A stretch of DNA of 64,000 nt from Streptosporangium pseudovulgare (GTDB lineage Bacteria; Actinomycetota; Actinomycetes; Streptosporangiales; Streptosporangiaceae), in the NCBI RefSeq assembly GCF_014648055.1, contig NZ_BMQJ01000014.1, positions 62,001 to 126,000 on the forward strand. The letters run 5' to 3'. Below the pieces are notes generated by a model, which ran no database searches, was not told where the DNA came from, and saw only the letters and a list, made by a program, of their open reading frames with translations. This document shows positions 17,491 through 27,437 of the stretch, one piece after another. Position numbers and translations under genes: made by a program. Positions within the stretch are counted from its first letter, which is position 1, and every line of letters starts with the position of its first letter.

Positions 17491-20400
17491 CGCCGGCGTC
17501 CCCGGCGTCCCCGACGTCTCCGCCGCCCCCGGCATCGTGGTCGTCCCGCACACCCACTGGGACCGTGAGTGGTACCTGCCATTCCAGCGCTTCCGGCTCG
17601 GCCTGGTCCGCCTGCTGGACGAGGTCCTCGACACCATGGCCGCCGACCCCGCCTACCGGTTCACCATGGACGGCCAGCTCGCCGCCCTGGAGGACTACCT
17701 GGAGATCCGCCCCGAACGGCTCGGCGAGGTGCGGCGGCTGGTCGCCGAGGGCCGCTTCGCCGCCGGGCCCTGGCTCATCCTCGCCGACGAGTTCCTCTGC
17801 TCCGGCGAGACCCTCATCCGCAACCTGGAGTACGGCATGCGCGGCGCCGGGGAGCTCGGCGGTGCCATGCGCGTCGGCTACCTGCCCGACCAGTTCGGGC
17901 ACTGCGCCCAGATGCCGCAGATCCTGCGCCAGGCCGGCCTTGCGCACGCCTGCCTGTGGCGCGGGGTGCCCGCCGCCGTCGACCGCGACGCCTTCGCCTG
18001 GGTCGGCGCCGACGGCACCGCGATCCGCACCCAGTACCTCCCCGGCGGGTACGGCAACGCCGTCGCCCTGTTCACCGGCCCGGCGGGTGACCTCGCCGAC
18101 CGGCTGGCCGCCTTCGCCTCGATCATGCGGCCCTGGCACCCCGAGGGCCCGCTGCTGGCCATGTACGGCGCCGACCACAGCGCGCCGGCCGCGGACATCA
18201 CCGCCGCCGGGCTGCGCCTGGCCACCCTGGAGGAGTACGTCACCGCCCACGACCCCGGCGTCTCCGGGCTGCCCGCCGTCCACGGCGAGCTGCGCTCCCA
18301 CGCCCGCGCCAACATCCTGCCGGGCGTCGTCTCCGCCCGGATGCCCGCGAAAAGGCTCATGGCCCGCGCCGAACGCGTCGTCGCCCGCTACGCCGAGCCG
18401 CTCGCCGCGCTCTGGCTGCCCGGCAGCACCGTCGCCGCCAGGCTGCTCGACCTGGCCTGGCGCCGCCTCATCGCCTGCAGCGGCCACGACTCCATCACCG
18501 GCTGCGGCGCCGACGAGACGGCCCAGCAGGTCGCCGCCCGCATCGCCGAGGCCGGGCAGATCGGCCAGGCCGTCGTCGACCTGGTCGCCTCCTCCCTCTC
18601 CGCCGGCACGGCCCGCGACGCCGTCGTGGTCGTCAACCCTTCCCCCTTCCGGCGCACCGGCCTCGTCCTGGCCGACCTGCCCGAGTCCCGCCCGGTCCTG
18701 ACCGGTCCCGGCGGGGTCCGCGTGCCGGCGCAGCGGCTGGAGCTGGCCCCGACCCTCCTCGACGAGACCGTCATGGACGACCTCGCACTGCTCCTCGGCC
18801 GGGTCCACGACCGGGAGCTGTTCGGCCAGCAGATCGTCTCGTGGTCCGTGGGCGGGGATTCCGCGGCGTCGTGTCCGGAGACGGACGGAGAGGCCCCGGC
18901 GGGGACGTCGCCGGCTCACGCGGGCGGCTCCGGAGCGGTTCCGGCGGACGCCCCGGAAGGGGTCTTCACCGTCGTCGTGGCCCGCGACCCCGTCACCGGC
19001 TACGAGTACGCCGATCTGCGTGCGGCGGTCCTGGACGCCGCCGCGGCCCGGCCCGGCCCGTGGCGGGTGCGCATCGTCGCCGAACCCGTCGTCACCGTCG
19101 CCGCGCTGGTCACCGTCGAGGCGTTCGGCCGTACGGTGCTCACCCCGGCAGCCGGCGGGGACTCCGGCGGGGAGAGCCCGGCGGTCGAAGACCCGATGGC
19201 GGAGGCCGTCCACGCCGGAGCCGGGTCCGCGCGGGACCGGTTCACGGACGGGATCCCACGTGACCGGTTCGCGGAGGACGGGGCCGCGGACGAGATCGCG
19301 CGGGACCGGTTCACGGAGGACGGGGCCGCGCGCCCGGAAGAGGTGCCGTGTTCCGCCGAGGGCGTCCTCGACAACGGCCTGCTGCGCGTCACGGTCGCCC
19401 CCGACGGCACCCTGTCGCTGCGGTCCGCCGGCGCCGAGGTCCACGGGGTGGGCCGCGTCGTGGACGGCGGCGACGCCGGGGACACCTACAACCACGCCCC
19501 GCCCCGTCACGACGTCCTCGTGGACGCCCCGTCCCGCGTGGAGGTCGAGACCCTCCACGCCGGGCCGCTGGTGTCGGTGCTGGAGATCCGCCGCGAGTAC
19601 GCCTGGCCCGCGCACGAGGAGGGGGACGGGCGCTCCGCCGCCCGCGAGGACGTCACCGTCACCACCAGGGCCGAGCTGAGGGCCGGCGAGCCGTACCTGC
19701 GGCTGGAGATCTCCTTCGACAACCGCTGCCGTGACCACCGGGTCCGCTGGCACGCGCCGCTGCGGCCCGGCGCCGCCGAGTCCTTCGCCGAGGGGCAGCT
19801 GTCGGTGACGCGCCGGGGTACGGCCGCCGAGGGCGGCTGCGGCGAGGAACCGCTGCCCACCTTCCCGGCCGAGGGGTTCGTCGCCGCGGGCGGGCTGGCG
19901 GTCCTGCTGGACCAGGTGACCGAGTACGAGCTGACCGGCGGGGAGCTGGCGCTCACCCTGCTGCGGTCGGTGGGGCTGCTGTCACGCAACCGCAACGCCT
20001 ACCGCGACGAGCCCGCCGGTCCCCAGATCGCCACCCCGGACGCCCAGTGCCCGGGGCCGGCCGTGACGCGCTTCGCCGTACTGCCCTGCCCCGGAGCCTG
20101 GCACGAGGCGGGGCTGCCGCGGCTGGCCGAGGAGTATCGGCACGATCTGCTGGTGGTGCCCGGCGGCGGCCCGGCCATCGGCCCGGCCGCGCGGGCGGAG
20201 GAACGGGCCGCGCGGGCGGACGAACGGGCCGCGGGGACGGCCCGGACCGGGACGGGGGCGGATCCGGTGGGCGGCGGGGCGGCGGGGACCCGGAACGGGA
20301 CGGAGGCCGGCCCGGCGGGTCAGGTGGTGGAGGGAGCCCCGGACGGGGCGGGCGCGCGGCTGGAGGTCGAGGGCGCCGGTGTGGTGCTCACGGCGCTGCG

Positions 20401-20599
20401 CGAGCGGGACGGCGCGCTGGAGGCACGTCTCGTCGCCGAGCATCCCCGCACCACCGAGGCCGTCATCCGGGGGGCGTTCACCGCCGCCCGCCGTGCGGAC
20501 CTGCTCGGGGTGCCGGGTGAGCCGCTGGAGGCGGCGGGCGGGGAGGTGCGGCTGCCGCTGCGCCCCTTCGAGATCGCGACGGTCCACCTCATCGGTTGA
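17477..20599 (+). CDS. Alpha-mannosidase, glycoside hydrolase family 38
   Basis: A protein of about 1040 residues that releases alpha-linked mannose with retention, using a zinc ion and an Asp nucleophile. PHTHWDREWY near residue 24 supplies zinc ligands, and YLPDQFGHCAQMPQIL contains the probable nucleophile Asp near residue 138. The AGLAHACLWRG region and HDSITGCGADE are also typical. No signal peptide is seen, so it acts on imported oligosaccharide. Three low-complexity insertions interrupt the C-terminal beta domains (about residues 455-485, 570-630 and 900-960); the middle one repeats an ARDRFTEDG unit. GTG 17477 is preferred over 17468 by comparison with the repeated start segments upstream. 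It ends the sugar operon. Confidence 0.92.
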   Translation: MTPETAGVPGVPDVSAAPGIVVVPHTHWDREWYLPFQRFRLGLVRLLDEVLDTMAADPAYRFTMDGQLAALEDYLEIRPERLGEVRRLVAEGRFAAGPWLILADEFLCSGETLIRNLEYGMRGAGELGGAMRVGYLPDQFGHCAQMPQILRQAGLAHACLWRGVPAAVDRDAFAWVGADGTAIRTQYLPGGYGNAVALFTGPAGDLADRLAAFASIMRPWHPEGPLLAMYGADHSAPAADITAAGLRLATLEEYVTAHDPGVSGLPAVHGELRSHARANILPGVVSARMPAKRLMARAERVVARYAEPLAALWLPGSTVAARLLDLAWRRLIACSGHDSITGCGADETAQQVAARIAEAGQIGQAVVDLVASSLSAGTARDAVVVVNPSPFRRTGLVLADLPESRPVLTGPGGVRVPAQRLELAPTLLDETVMDDLALLLGRVHDRELFGQQIVSWSVGGDSAASCPETDGEAPAGTSPAHAGGSGAVPADAPEGVFTVVVARDPVTGYEYADLRAAVLDAAAARPGPWRVRIVAEPVVTVAALVTVEAFGRTVLTPAAGGDSGGESPAVEDPMAEAVHAGAGSARDRFTDGIPRDRFAEDGAADEIARDRFTEDGAARPEEVPCSAEGVLDNGLLRVTVAPDGTLSLRSAGAEVHGVGRVVDGGDAGDTYNHAPPRHDVLVDAPSRVEVETLHAGPLVSVLEIRREYAWPAHEEGDGRSAAREDVTVTTRAELRAGEPYLRLEISFDNRCRDHRVRWHAPLRPGAAESFAEGQLSVTRRGTAAEGGCGEEPLPTFPAEGFVAAGGLAVLLDQVTEYELTGGELALTLLRSVGLLSRNRNAYRDEPAGPQIATPDAQCPGPAVTRFAVLPCPGAWHEAGLPRLAEEYRHDLLVVPGGGPAIGPAARAEERAARADERAAGTARTGTGADPVGGGAAGTRNGTEAGPAGQVVEGAPDGAGARLEVEGAGVVLTALRERDGALEARLVAEHPRTTEAVIRGAFTAARRADLLGVPGEPLEAAGGEVRLPLRPFEIATVHLIG

Positions 20600-20635
20600 G
20601 CGGCGGGCCGGGCCCGTCCCGGCCGCCGCGCGCCG

Positions 20636-20760
20636 GGCTCGGCCGGGAGACCGTCCCGGCCACCGGTCGCCGAGCCCGGATCCGGAGGATCGGCTCGGCG
20701 GGCCGGCCGCCAGGACGGGTCCCTTCCGGATCCGTCGCCGGGACGGGCTCCCGTCCCGGC
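20636..20760. terminator. Hairpins between convergent mannosidase and pup genes
   Basis: A 10-bp perfect stem (20737-20746 with 20751-20760, loop GCTC) lies 23 bases past the pup stop. A longer-range pair GGGCTCGGC/GCCGAGCCC starts near 20636 on the mannosidase side. Together they can end both converging transcripts. Confidence 0.5.
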
Positions 20761-20783
20761 CGCGGGAACGCGGGTGACCCCGG

Positions 20784-20993
20784 CTATTCCCCGCCCTTCT
20801 GGATGTACGACCTGACGAACTCCTCGGCGTTCTCCTCCAGGACCTCGTCGATCTCGTCGAGGATCGCGTCGACGTCGTCCGAAAGCTTCTCGTTGCGCTC
20901 CTGGACGTCGGAGGTGTCGACCGAGGTGGTCTCCTCCGCCTCCCGTTCGGTCCGGCCGGTCTGCTTCTGGCCGCCGGTGTCCTTGCTAGCCAT
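20784..20993 (-). CDS. pup: Prokaryotic ubiquitin-like protein Pup
   Basis: A 69-residue, intrinsically disordered modifier that is joined to lysines of target proteins by PafA and threaded into the proteasome by Arc. The central acidic helix-forming region (LSDDVDAILDEIDEVLEENA) that binds the Arc coiled coil is present. The C-terminus is Gly-Gly-Glu, the ligation-ready form; many species encode Gly-Gly-Gln, which Dop must first deamidate. ATG 20993 has GGAGG 8 bases upstream; the frame stays open further upstream, but without family similarity. It lies apart from prcB, which is unusual. Confidence 0.96.
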   Translation of the reverse strand: MASKDTGGQKQTGRTEREAEETTSVDTSDVQERNEKLSDDVDAILDEIDEVLEENAEEFVRSYIQKGGE

Positions 20994-21452
20994 CTGTGGC
21001 ACCTCCGCCTGGGGGACGCTTGTGCTTCCTATCTTCCCCGAAGCGACTGACATTGCGCGCGGATCGTCCCCCGATCTTTGCCCGGGGTCCGCGGCGACCG
21101 CCCAGGGGTTGTCGTCCGTCCAGGGAACCTCTTTCGTCCCCTTTAAGGCAAATATCCCCTTCTTTCGGTAACAACACCCCTGTCCGGAGCGGGAAACCAT
21201 CCCGGCCCGGTCCGGGAACGTTCCCGCGACCTCCCGGCGGCCGGGCCGGGGAACCGGAGCCGCCCCGCGCCGGGAGCGGCCCCGCACGTTCTCCGCCCCC
21301 GTCTCCGCCGCTCCCTCCGGTCGCACGCCCTGGGTCTTCACCCTCTCCGCCGACTGCCTTTACAATGTAGATTCACAACTTGGACGGGTTTTCTGACAGA
21401 TCGGGGGCGTGCCAGTTAGCCCGCGAGGGTGGAAAACTGAGATCATTGACCG
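20994..21452. other. 459-base intergenic region between divergent pup and kinase genes
   Basis: This region must hold promoters for pup (-) and the kinase (+). It includes a less G+C-rich stretch near 21120-21175, with AAATAT and AACAAC runs, on the pup side. No conserved RNA structure or gene was recognised. Confidence 0.5.
21337..21366 (+). promoter_or_regulatory. Candidate promoter for the Ser/Thr kinase gene
   Basis: TTCACC at 21337-21342 and TACAAT at 21361-21366 are separated by 18 bases, about 85 bases before the GTG start. The match to a vegetative promoter is moderate (-10 strong, -35 four of six). Confidence 0.35.
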
Positions 21453-22247
21453 GTGAGCACCATCGTCGACAACCGGTACAAACTCGCCTCCCCCGTCGGC
21501 CGAGGAGCGACAGGGGTCGTCTGGCGTGCCTATGACATGCTTCTGGACCGCGAGGTGGCGCTCAAGGAGATCCCACTTCCCCCGGGACCGGACGCGGCCG
21601 AACGGCGGCGCCGGGTGGTGCGCGAGGCGCGGATGGCGGCCCGGCTGAGCCACCGGGGCATCGTGACGGTGCACAACCTGGCCGAGGAGGCCGAGCGGCT
21701 CTGGATCGTCATGGAGTTCCTGGAGGCGCTGACCCTGCACGACACTCTGGTGCAGGCGGGGCCGCTGCCGGCGGACCTGGTGGCGGCGATGGGACGGCGC
21801 CTGCTGGACGCGCTGCGGCACGCGCACGACGGCGGGGTGATCCACCGGGACATCAAACCCGCCAACATCATGCTGACGGGCGACCGGGTGGTGCTGGCCG
21901 ACTTCGGGTTCGCCGCGCCGGAGGGGGCGGCGAGCGGCTCGATGCGGGGCACGCCCGCGTTCCTCGCGCCGGAGGCCCTGCACGGGCGGGGCGGCACCCG
22001 CGAGGCCGACATGTGGTCGTTCGGGGCGACGCTGTACATGGCCGTGGAGGGGCAGACGCCGTTCCGCACGGTCAACTCGATGGCCGCGCTGGCGGAGGCG
22101 CTGCGCGGGCCGGCGCGGGCGCCGCGGCGGGCGGGCCCCCTGGAGCCGGTGCTGCGGGGACTGCTGCGCAAGGACCCGCGGGCCAGGCTGAGCGCCGAGC
22201 AGGCCTCGGTCCTGCTGGCCCGCGTCCGCTGCACCAGCGCCGCCTGA
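21453..22247 (+). CDS. Serine/threonine protein kinase, soluble, kinase domain only
   Basis: A 264-residue Hanks-type kinase. Visible elements are the Gly loop VGRGATGVVWRAYD, the ATP-binding Lys in VALKEIPL, the catalytic loop HRDIKPANIM, DFGFA, and APEALHGRG before the C-lobe. It stops right after the catalytic domain; there is no membrane helix or PASTA domain, unlike PknB. It sits between pup and dop and is convergent with dop. A link between phosphorylation and pupylation is suggested only by position. GTG 21453 has no strong ribosome site; GAGGGTGG lies about 22 bases upstream. Confidence 0.93.
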   Translation: MSTIVDNRYKLASPVGRGATGVVWRAYDMLLDREVALKEIPLPPGPDAAERRRRVVREARMAARLSHRGIVTVHNLAEEAERLWIVMEFLEALTLHDTLVQAGPLPADLVAAMGRRLLDALRHAHDGGVIHRDIKPANIMLTGDRVVLADFGFAAPEGAASGSMRGTPAFLAPEALHGRGGTREADMWSFGATLYMAVEGQTPFRTVNSMAALAEALRGPARAPRRAGPLEPVLRGLLRKDPRARLSAEQASVLLARVRCTSAA

Positions 22248-22315
22248 CCCGCCGCCCCCGGGTGAAGGGGGCGTCACGCCCGCCGTACGGCCTGGGCGGG
22301 CGGGAAGGCCAGACG

Positions 22316-22343
22316 CGCCGCGCGGGGGCGCCCCCGCGCGGCG
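22316..22343. terminator. 13-bp hairpin between convergent kinase and dop genes
   Basis: A near-perfect G+C-only inverted repeat (22316-22328 with 22331-22343) follows the kinase stop and lies just past the dop stop, so it can serve both directions. Confidence 0.55.
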
Positions 22344-22349
22344 GCGGGT

Positions 22350-23867
22350 TCACCGGTCGCCGGTGAGGGCGCTGACCAGGTCGGCGGCGGTACGGCAGCG
22401 GTCGAACAGCTCGCCCACATGGGCCTTGGTGCCGCGCAGCGGCTCCAGGGTGGGGACGCGCTGCAGCGACTCGCGGCCGGGGATGTCGAAGATCACCGAG
22501 TCCCAGGACGCGGCGGCGACCGACTCGCTGAACTGGCTCAGGCAGCGGCCCCGGAAGTAGGCCCGGGTGTCGCTGGGCGGAGCCTCGATGGCCCGCTGGA
22601 CCTCCTCCTCCGTGACCAGGCGCCGCATCCGCCCACGGGCGACCAGCCGGTTGTACAGGCCGCGGTCGGGACGGATGTCGGAGTACTGCAGGTCGACGAG
22701 CTGCAGACGCGGGTGGGACCAGGCCAGGCCGTCGCGGCTGCGGTAGCCCTCCAGCAGTTCCAGCTTGGCCACCCAGTCGAGCTCGCCGGCCAGCTGCATC
22801 GGATCCTCGGCCAGGCGGGTGAGGACCGACTCCCAGCGGTCGAGGACCTCCTTGGTGACCTCGTCGACGCCGTTGCCGCTGCGCTCCTCCGCGTACTTGC
22901 GCGCCAGCTCCAGGTACTCCATCTGGAGCTGGACGGCCGTCAGCCGGCGGCCGTCGCGCATGGCGATCTCGTACTTGAGGGTCGGGTCGTGGGAGACCGC
23001 ACGCAGCGCCTGGACGGGGTTCTCCACGGAGAGGTCACGCGTGAAGTAGCCGTCCTCGATCATGGCGAGGACGAGCGCGGTGGAGCCGAGCTTGAGGTAG
23101 GTGGAGATCTCCGACATGTTGGCGTCGCCGATGATGACGTGCAGGCGCCGGTACTTGTCGGGGTCGGCGTGCGGCTCGTCGCGGGTGTTGATGATCGGCC
23201 GCTTGAGCGTGGTCTCCAGGCCCACCTCGACCTCGAAGAAGTCGGCCCGCTGGCTGATCTGGAAGCCCTCGCCGCGGGAGTCCTGGCCGATGCCGACCCG
23301 GCCGGCGCCGGTGACGACCTGCCGGGACACGAAGAACGGCGTCAGGTGCCGGACGATGTCGGCGAACGGCGTGGCCCGCCGCATCAGGTAGTTCTCGTGG
23401 CAGCCGTAGGAGGCGCCCTTGTTGTCGGTGTTGTTCTTGTAGAGCTGGATCGGAGCGTTGGAGGGGATCGCCGAGGCGCGGACCGCGGCGTCCTGCATGA
23501 CCCGCTCCCCCGCCTTGTCCCAGATCACCGCGGCTCGTGGGTTGGTGCACTCGGGAGTGGAGTATTCGGGATGGGCGTGGTCCACGTAGAGCCGGGCGCC
23601 GTTCGTGAGGATCACGTTGGCCAGGCCCAGGTCCTCGTCGGTGAGCTGACTCTGGTCGGCCATCTCGCGGGACAGGTCGAAGCCCCGCGCGTCGCGGAGG
23701 GGGTTCTCCTCCTCGAAGTCCCACCGTGCCCGCCTGGCCCTGGCCGCGGAGGCGGCCAGATAGGCGTTGACGACTTGGGACGAGGTCACCATCGCGTTGG
23801 CCCCCGGCTGTCCGGGCACGGAGATGCCGTATTCGGTCTCGATGCCCATCACCCGCCGTACCGTCAT
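22350..23867 (-). CDS. dop: Depupylase / Pup deamidase Dop
   Basis: A 505-residue paralogue of PafA that removes Pup from conjugates and, where Pup ends in Gln, deamidates it. The N-terminus [20 protein letters not shown] leads into the long Dop-specific loop (about residues 37-75). [28 protein letters not shown] and [20 protein letters not shown] match the PafA core. ATG 23867 is chosen over 23873 because AGAGG then lies 6 bases upstream. Pup here already ends in Glu, so Dop should be needed only for depupylation. Normally arc lies next to dop; here an acyltransferase gene separates them. Confidence 0.97.
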   Translation of the reverse strand: MTVRRVMGIETEYGISVPGQPGANAMVTSSQVVNAYLAASAARARRARWDFEEENPLRDARGFDLSREMADQSQLTDEDLGLANVILTNGARLYVDHAHPEYSTPECTNPRAAVIWDKAGERVMQDAAVRASAIPSNAPIQLYKNNTDNKGASYGCHENYLMRRATPFADIVRHLTPFFVSRQVVTGAGRVGIGQDSRGEGFQISQRADFFEVEVGLETTLKRPIINTRDEPHADPDKYRRLHVIIGDANMSEISTYLKLGSTALVLAMIEDGYFTRDLSVENPVQALRAVSHDPTLKYEIAMRDGRRLTAVQLQMEYLELARKYAEERSGNGVDEVTKEVLDRWESVLTRLAEDPMQLAGELDWVAKLELLEGYRSRDGLAWSHPRLQLVDLQYSDIRPDRGLYNRLVARGRMRRLVTEEEVQRAIEAPPSDTRAYFRGRCLSQFSESVAAASWDSVIFDIPGRESLQRVPTLEPLRGTKAHVGELFDRCRTAADLVSALTGDR

Positions 23868-23953
23868 GCGCATCCTCTGTTCATCCGGGACTGTCTCCTC
23901 CGCCGTATATATCCCCGACCCTAGACCTTTCACTATGCCCGGTGGCCGGACAG

Positions 23954-25258
23954 TTATGGCAACGAAGCCTTTTCACCCGTCGCCCAGGGGTCCGGGCGGG
24001 AATTCGGGGGCGGGCCGGGCGGGAACGCCGGGGCCGGGGGCACGGCGGGGGACGCCGGGGCCGCGGAGGCGACCGGGGGCGCGGCGGGGAAGGCCGGCGC
24101 GGTGGCGGGGACCGGAGACGTGGCCGGGAACGCCTGGGCGGCGGCGGGGACCGGCGGCGGGGCGGGCACCGGTGACGGGGCGGACCGGCGCGTCCTCGCC
24201 CTGACGAACTCCTGGACCGGCCGCTCGGCCACCCGGTACACGAGGTAGGAGAAGGCCATCGCGGCCGCGACGGTGACCAGGGCGGTCAGCCAGGGCGGGA
24301 GGGCGTCGCGCAGGGCGGGGACGATCAGCACGGCCGCCGCGGTGTGGAAGAGGTACAGGGGGTAGGTGAGCGCGCCCAGCGTGACCAGGCCGCGCCACCG
24401 CAGCCGGCGCAGCAGGCCGAGCGCGACCAGCGCCATGAGCACGTAGAAGCCGATGACGGTGGCGGCCACGGCCCACGGGGGCACGGGCATGGCCGCGTAG
24501 CCGACCAGCCCGATCCGTCCGGCCACCCGCTCCATGGCGGCGCTGACGGCCAGCCCGGCGCTGATCCCGGCCAGGCACCACAGGACGAGGCGGGGGCCGA
24601 ACCTGGTCATCAGGAAGAAGGCCATGCCGCCGACGAAGTACGGCGCGTACTTCGGCATCACGACGAGGTCCACCCACGCCTGGTCGCTGCCGGACAGGAG
24701 ACCGGCGGCCAGCAGCCAGACGCCCATGAAGACCAGGCACCGGTTGAGCGTCACGCCGACGATCACCAGGATCGAGATGAGCACGTAGAAGCGGAGCTCG
24801 GCCCACAGGGACCAGTAGACGCCGGTGGCGTCGTAGACGCCGAAGGCCCGCTGCAGCATCGTGAGGTTGACCCCGTACTCGGCGGGGCTGAGCTTGGGGT
24901 CCAGGGCGGTGGCGCCGGTCAGGCCGTAGAGGGCGGCGGTGACGGCGACGCTGACCCAGTAGGCGGGGAAGAGCCGCACCAGCCGGGAGAGGGCGAACGC
25001 GCCGAGGCCGCGGCCCCAGACGCTCATCAGGATGACGAAGCCGCTGATCATGAAGAACAGCTCGACGCCCAGGATGCCGAGCCCCGAGAGGGTCGAGATC
25101 GCGGGAAAGAGCTTCGCCGGCCGCTCGCCCCACACCGAGGCGAAGGCGATGAAGTAGTGGAAGGAGAGCACCGCCAGGGCGGCGACGAAACGGAGGAGGT
25201 CCAGCTCGGCGAGACGGCCACTCCCCCGGACCGTCCCGCGAGACCCCGCGCCGGTCAC
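23954..25258 (-). CDS. Acyltransferase-3 family membrane protein
   Basis: A 434-residue integral membrane acyltransferase (OafA/YrhL type) that transfers acyl groups to cell-surface sugars or secondary metabolites. The family opening [22 protein letters not shown] with the active-site Arg and His is present, followed by about ten helices. The last 75 residues are a Pro/Ala tract with repeated FPA and PVP units, probably a disordered cytoplasmic tail. The GTG start has no clear ribosome site. It is flanked by arc and dop on the same strand but separated from arc by a hairpin, so it is likely an independent insertion in the locus. Confidence 0.85.
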   Translation of the reverse strand: MTGAGSRGTVRGSGRLAELDLLRFVAALAVLSFHYFIAFASVWGERPAKLFPAISTLSGLGILGVELFFMISGFVILMSVWGRGLGAFALSRLVRLFPAYWVSVAVTAALYGLTGATALDPKLSPAEYGVNLTMLQRAFGVYDATGVYWSLWAELRFYVLISILVIVGVTLNRCLVFMGVWLLAAGLLSGSDQAWVDLVVMPKYAPYFVGGMAFFLMTRFGPRLVLWCLAGISAGLAVSAAMERVAGRIGLVGYAAMPVPPWAVAATVIGFYVLMALVALGLLRRLRWRGLVTLGALTYPLYLFHTAAAVLIVPALRDALPPWLTALVTVAAAMAFSYLVYRVAERPVQEFVRARTRRSAPSPVPAPPPVPAAAQAFPATSPVPATAPAFPAAPPVASAAPASPAVPPAPAFPPGPPPNSRPDPWATGEKASLP

Positions 25259-25332
25259 CGGATGACCGCGCCTGAATGATCACGCACGTCGGTTGGACGG
25301 CCGTTGGATCACCTGGGTTCCCGGTGGCGTGA

Positions 25333-25346
25333 TCACACTTGTGTGA
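25333..25346. promoter_or_regulatory. Operator-like palindrome upstream of the acyltransferase
   Basis: A perfect TCACAC-TT-GTGTGA palindrome lies 75 bases upstream of the acyltransferase start, with further GATCAC motifs nearby (near 25277 and 25308). It resembles a dimeric regulator site; the regulator is unknown. Confidence 0.35.
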
Positions 25347-25401
25347 CGGACGGGACGGCAGGTGCGCCGGGGCTCCCCGCGTGCCCGGCCCGGACACGCC
25401 T

Positions 25402-25433
25402 CGCGGCGCGACCCCCGCCGGGGCCGCGCCGCG
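25402..25433 (-). terminator. Hairpin downstream of arc
   Basis: A 9-bp stem CGCGGCGCG/CGCGCCGCG surrounds a second small stem, 35 bases past the arc stop on the - strand. It would separate arc from the acyltransferase gene. Confidence 0.5.
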
Positions 25434-25467
25434 AACGCGCTCGCCGTACGCCGGTGTGGCGACGGCC

Positions 25468-27231
25468 CTAGAGGTACTGACCGGTGTTGGCCACCGTGTC
25501 GATGGACCGGCCGGCCTCGGTGCCCTGCTTGCCCGTCACGAGGGTGCGGATGTAGACGATCCGCTCGCCCTTCTTGCCGGAGATGCGGGCCCAGTCGTCG
25601 GGGTTGGTGGTGTTGGGAAGGTCCTCGTTCTCGGAGAACTCGTCGACGCAGGCGGCCAGCAGGTGCTGGATCCGCAGGCCCTTCTGCCCGCTCTCCAGGA
25701 ACTGCTTGATCGCCATCTTCTTGCTGCGGTCCACGATGTTCTGGATCATGGCCCCGGAGTTGAAGTCCTTGAAGTACAGGACTTCCTTGTCGCCGTTGGC
25801 GTAGGTCACCTCGAGGAAGCGGTTCTCCTCGCTCTCGGTGTACATCCGCTCGACGACTCTCTGGATCATCGCGGCGACGGTCGCGGTGCGGTCGCCGTTG
25901 TGCTCGGAGAGGTCGTCCGGGTGCAGCGGCAGTCCCTCGGTGAGGTACTTGGAGAAGATGTCCTTGGCCGCCTCGGCGTCCGGCCGCTCGATCTTGATCT
26001 TGACGTCCAGGCGGCCGGGCCGCAGGATCGCCGGGTCGATCATGTCCTCGCGGTTGGACGCGCCGATCACGATCACGTTCTCCAAGCCCTCGACGCCGTC
26101 GATCTCGCTGAGGAGCTGGGGAACGATGGTGTTCTCGACGTCGGAGGAGACCCCCGAGCCACGGGTCCGGAAGATCGAGTCCATCTCGTCGAAGAACACG
26201 ATCACCGGGGTGCCCTCGGACGCCTTCTCACGGGCCCGCTGGAAGACCAGGCGGATGTGCCGCTCGGTCTCGCCGACGTACTTGTTGAGGAGCTCCGGCC
26301 CCTTGATGTTGAGGAAGAAGCTCTTGCCGGACTGACCGGTCTTCTCCGCGACCTGCTTGGCCAGGGAGTTGGCGACGGCCTTGGCGATCAGGGTCTTGCC
26401 GCAGCCGGGCGGGCCGTACAGCAGCACACCCTTGGGAGGACGCAGCTTGTGCTCGCGGAACAGGTCGGCGTGCAGGTAGGGAAGCTCGATGGCGTCCCTG
26501 ATCTGCTCGATCTGCCGCATGAGCCCGCCGATCTCCTCGTAGGAGATGTCGGGCACCTCCTCCAGGACGAGCTCCTCGACCTCGGACTTGGGGATGCGCT
26601 CGTAGACGTAGCCGGAGCGCGGTTCCATCAGCAGCGAGTCGCCGGCGCGGATCGGCTGGTCGAGCAGCGACTCCGCCAGCCGCACCACCCGTTCCTCGTC
26701 GGCGTGCGAGATCACCAGCGCGCGCTGGCCGTCCTCAAGGAGCTCCTTGAGCATCACGATCTCGCCGATCTCCTCGTATCCGAGGGCCTCCACCACGTTG
26801 AGCGCCTCGTTCAGCATGACCTCCTGGCCACGCTTGAGCGACTCGACGTCCACCGCGGGGCTGACGTTCACTCGGAGCTTGCGGCCGCCGGTGAAGACCT
26901 CCACCGTGCCGTCTTCTCTGGCCTCGAGGAAGACGCCGAACCCGGACGGCGGCTGCGCCAACCGGTCGACCTCCTCCTTGAGCGCGACGATCTGGTCTCT
27001 GGCCTCCTTGAGGGTCGACACCAGACGCTCGTTCTGACCGGTGACGGCCGCGAGATTCGCCTGCACCTCATGGAGACGCTCTTCGAGGACTCTGGCCTGC
27101 CGGGGAGACTCCGTCAGCTTCCGACGCAACGCGGTGATCTCCTCCTGCAGGAAGGAGACCTGCGTTCTGAGGTCAGCGACCTCCCGTTCGCGCTGCGCGG
27201 CCCGAGCTTCGGCGTCATCGCGAGCTGCCAC
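25468..27231 (-). CDS. arc: Proteasome-activating AAA ATPase Arc (Mpa)
   Basis: A 587-residue AAA ATPase that recognises Pup, unfolds tagged proteins and feeds them to the 20S core. The N-terminal coiled coil (about residues 5-90) binds Pup, two OB domains follow, then the AAA module with Walker A GPPGCGKT, Walker [11 protein letters not shown] and the second region of homology around [17 protein letters not shown]. The protein ends Gly-Gln-Tyr-Leu, the actinobacterial docking tail for the alpha ring. The GTG start has an almost ideal ribosome site, AGGAGGTGA. It lies between trmI and the acyltransferase. Confidence 0.97.
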   Translation of the reverse strand: MAARDDAEARAAQREREVADLRTQVSFLQEEITALRRKLTESPRQARVLEERLHEVQANLAAVTGQNERLVSTLKEARDQIVALKEEVDRLAQPPSGFGVFLEAREDGTVEVFTGGRKLRVNVSPAVDVESLKRGQEVMLNEALNVVEALGYEEIGEIVMLKELLEDGQRALVISHADEERVVRLAESLLDQPIRAGDSLLMEPRSGYVYERIPKSEVEELVLEEVPDISYEEIGGLMRQIEQIRDAIELPYLHADLFREHKLRPPKGVLLYGPPGCGKTLIAKAVANSLAKQVAEKTGQSGKSFFLNIKGPELLNKYVGETERHIRLVFQRAREKASEGTPVIVFFDEMDSIFRTRGSGVSSDVENTIVPQLLSEIDGVEGLENVIVIGASNREDMIDPAILRPGRLDVKIKIERPDAEAAKDIFSKYLTEGLPLHPDDLSEHNGDRTATVAAMIQRVVERMYTESEENRFLEVTYANGDKEVLYFKDFNSGAMIQNIVDRSKKMAIKQFLESGQKGLRIQHLLAACVDEFSENEDLPNTTNPDDWARISGKKGERIVYIRTLVTGKQGTEAGRSIDTVANTGQYL

Positions 27232-27299
27232 GGCGTCACCTCCTTCCCAGTCGAGACCGACTACTCAAAACCCTACCCATCGGGGGGCTGTCAGTTACC

Positions 27300-27420
27300 T
27301 GGTAGAGCAGTGTTCGTATAGCTACATTAAGTATTTGGTGATTAGTCCCTTATGAAGCGGTTAGTGCGTAGAAGCATAAGAACACGACCGTCTGGTGTCA
27401 TGTAACACGCCTACGTGCTC
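27300..27420. promoter_or_regulatory. A+T-rich stretch upstream of arc
   Basis: This stretch is clearly richer in A and T than almost anywhere else in the window. It lies 70-190 bases upstream of arc, between the arc and trmI genes. It probably carries the arc promoter, but no -35/-10 pair could be assigned with confidence. Confidence 0.4.
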
Positions 27421-27437
27421 TCGTGGCTGAATCGTCA

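Noticed and set aside
23942-24175. Short Gly/Arg-rich + strand frame over the acyltransferase tail
   Set aside because: It is the antisense reading of the Pro/Ala tract of the acyltransferase and has no start context or similarity.
27290-27330. A tRNA-like GGTAGAGCAG with nearby GTTCG upstream of arc
   Set aside because: No matching D-stem, anticodon stem or acceptor stem could be built around it, and the spacing to the GTTCG is wrong.
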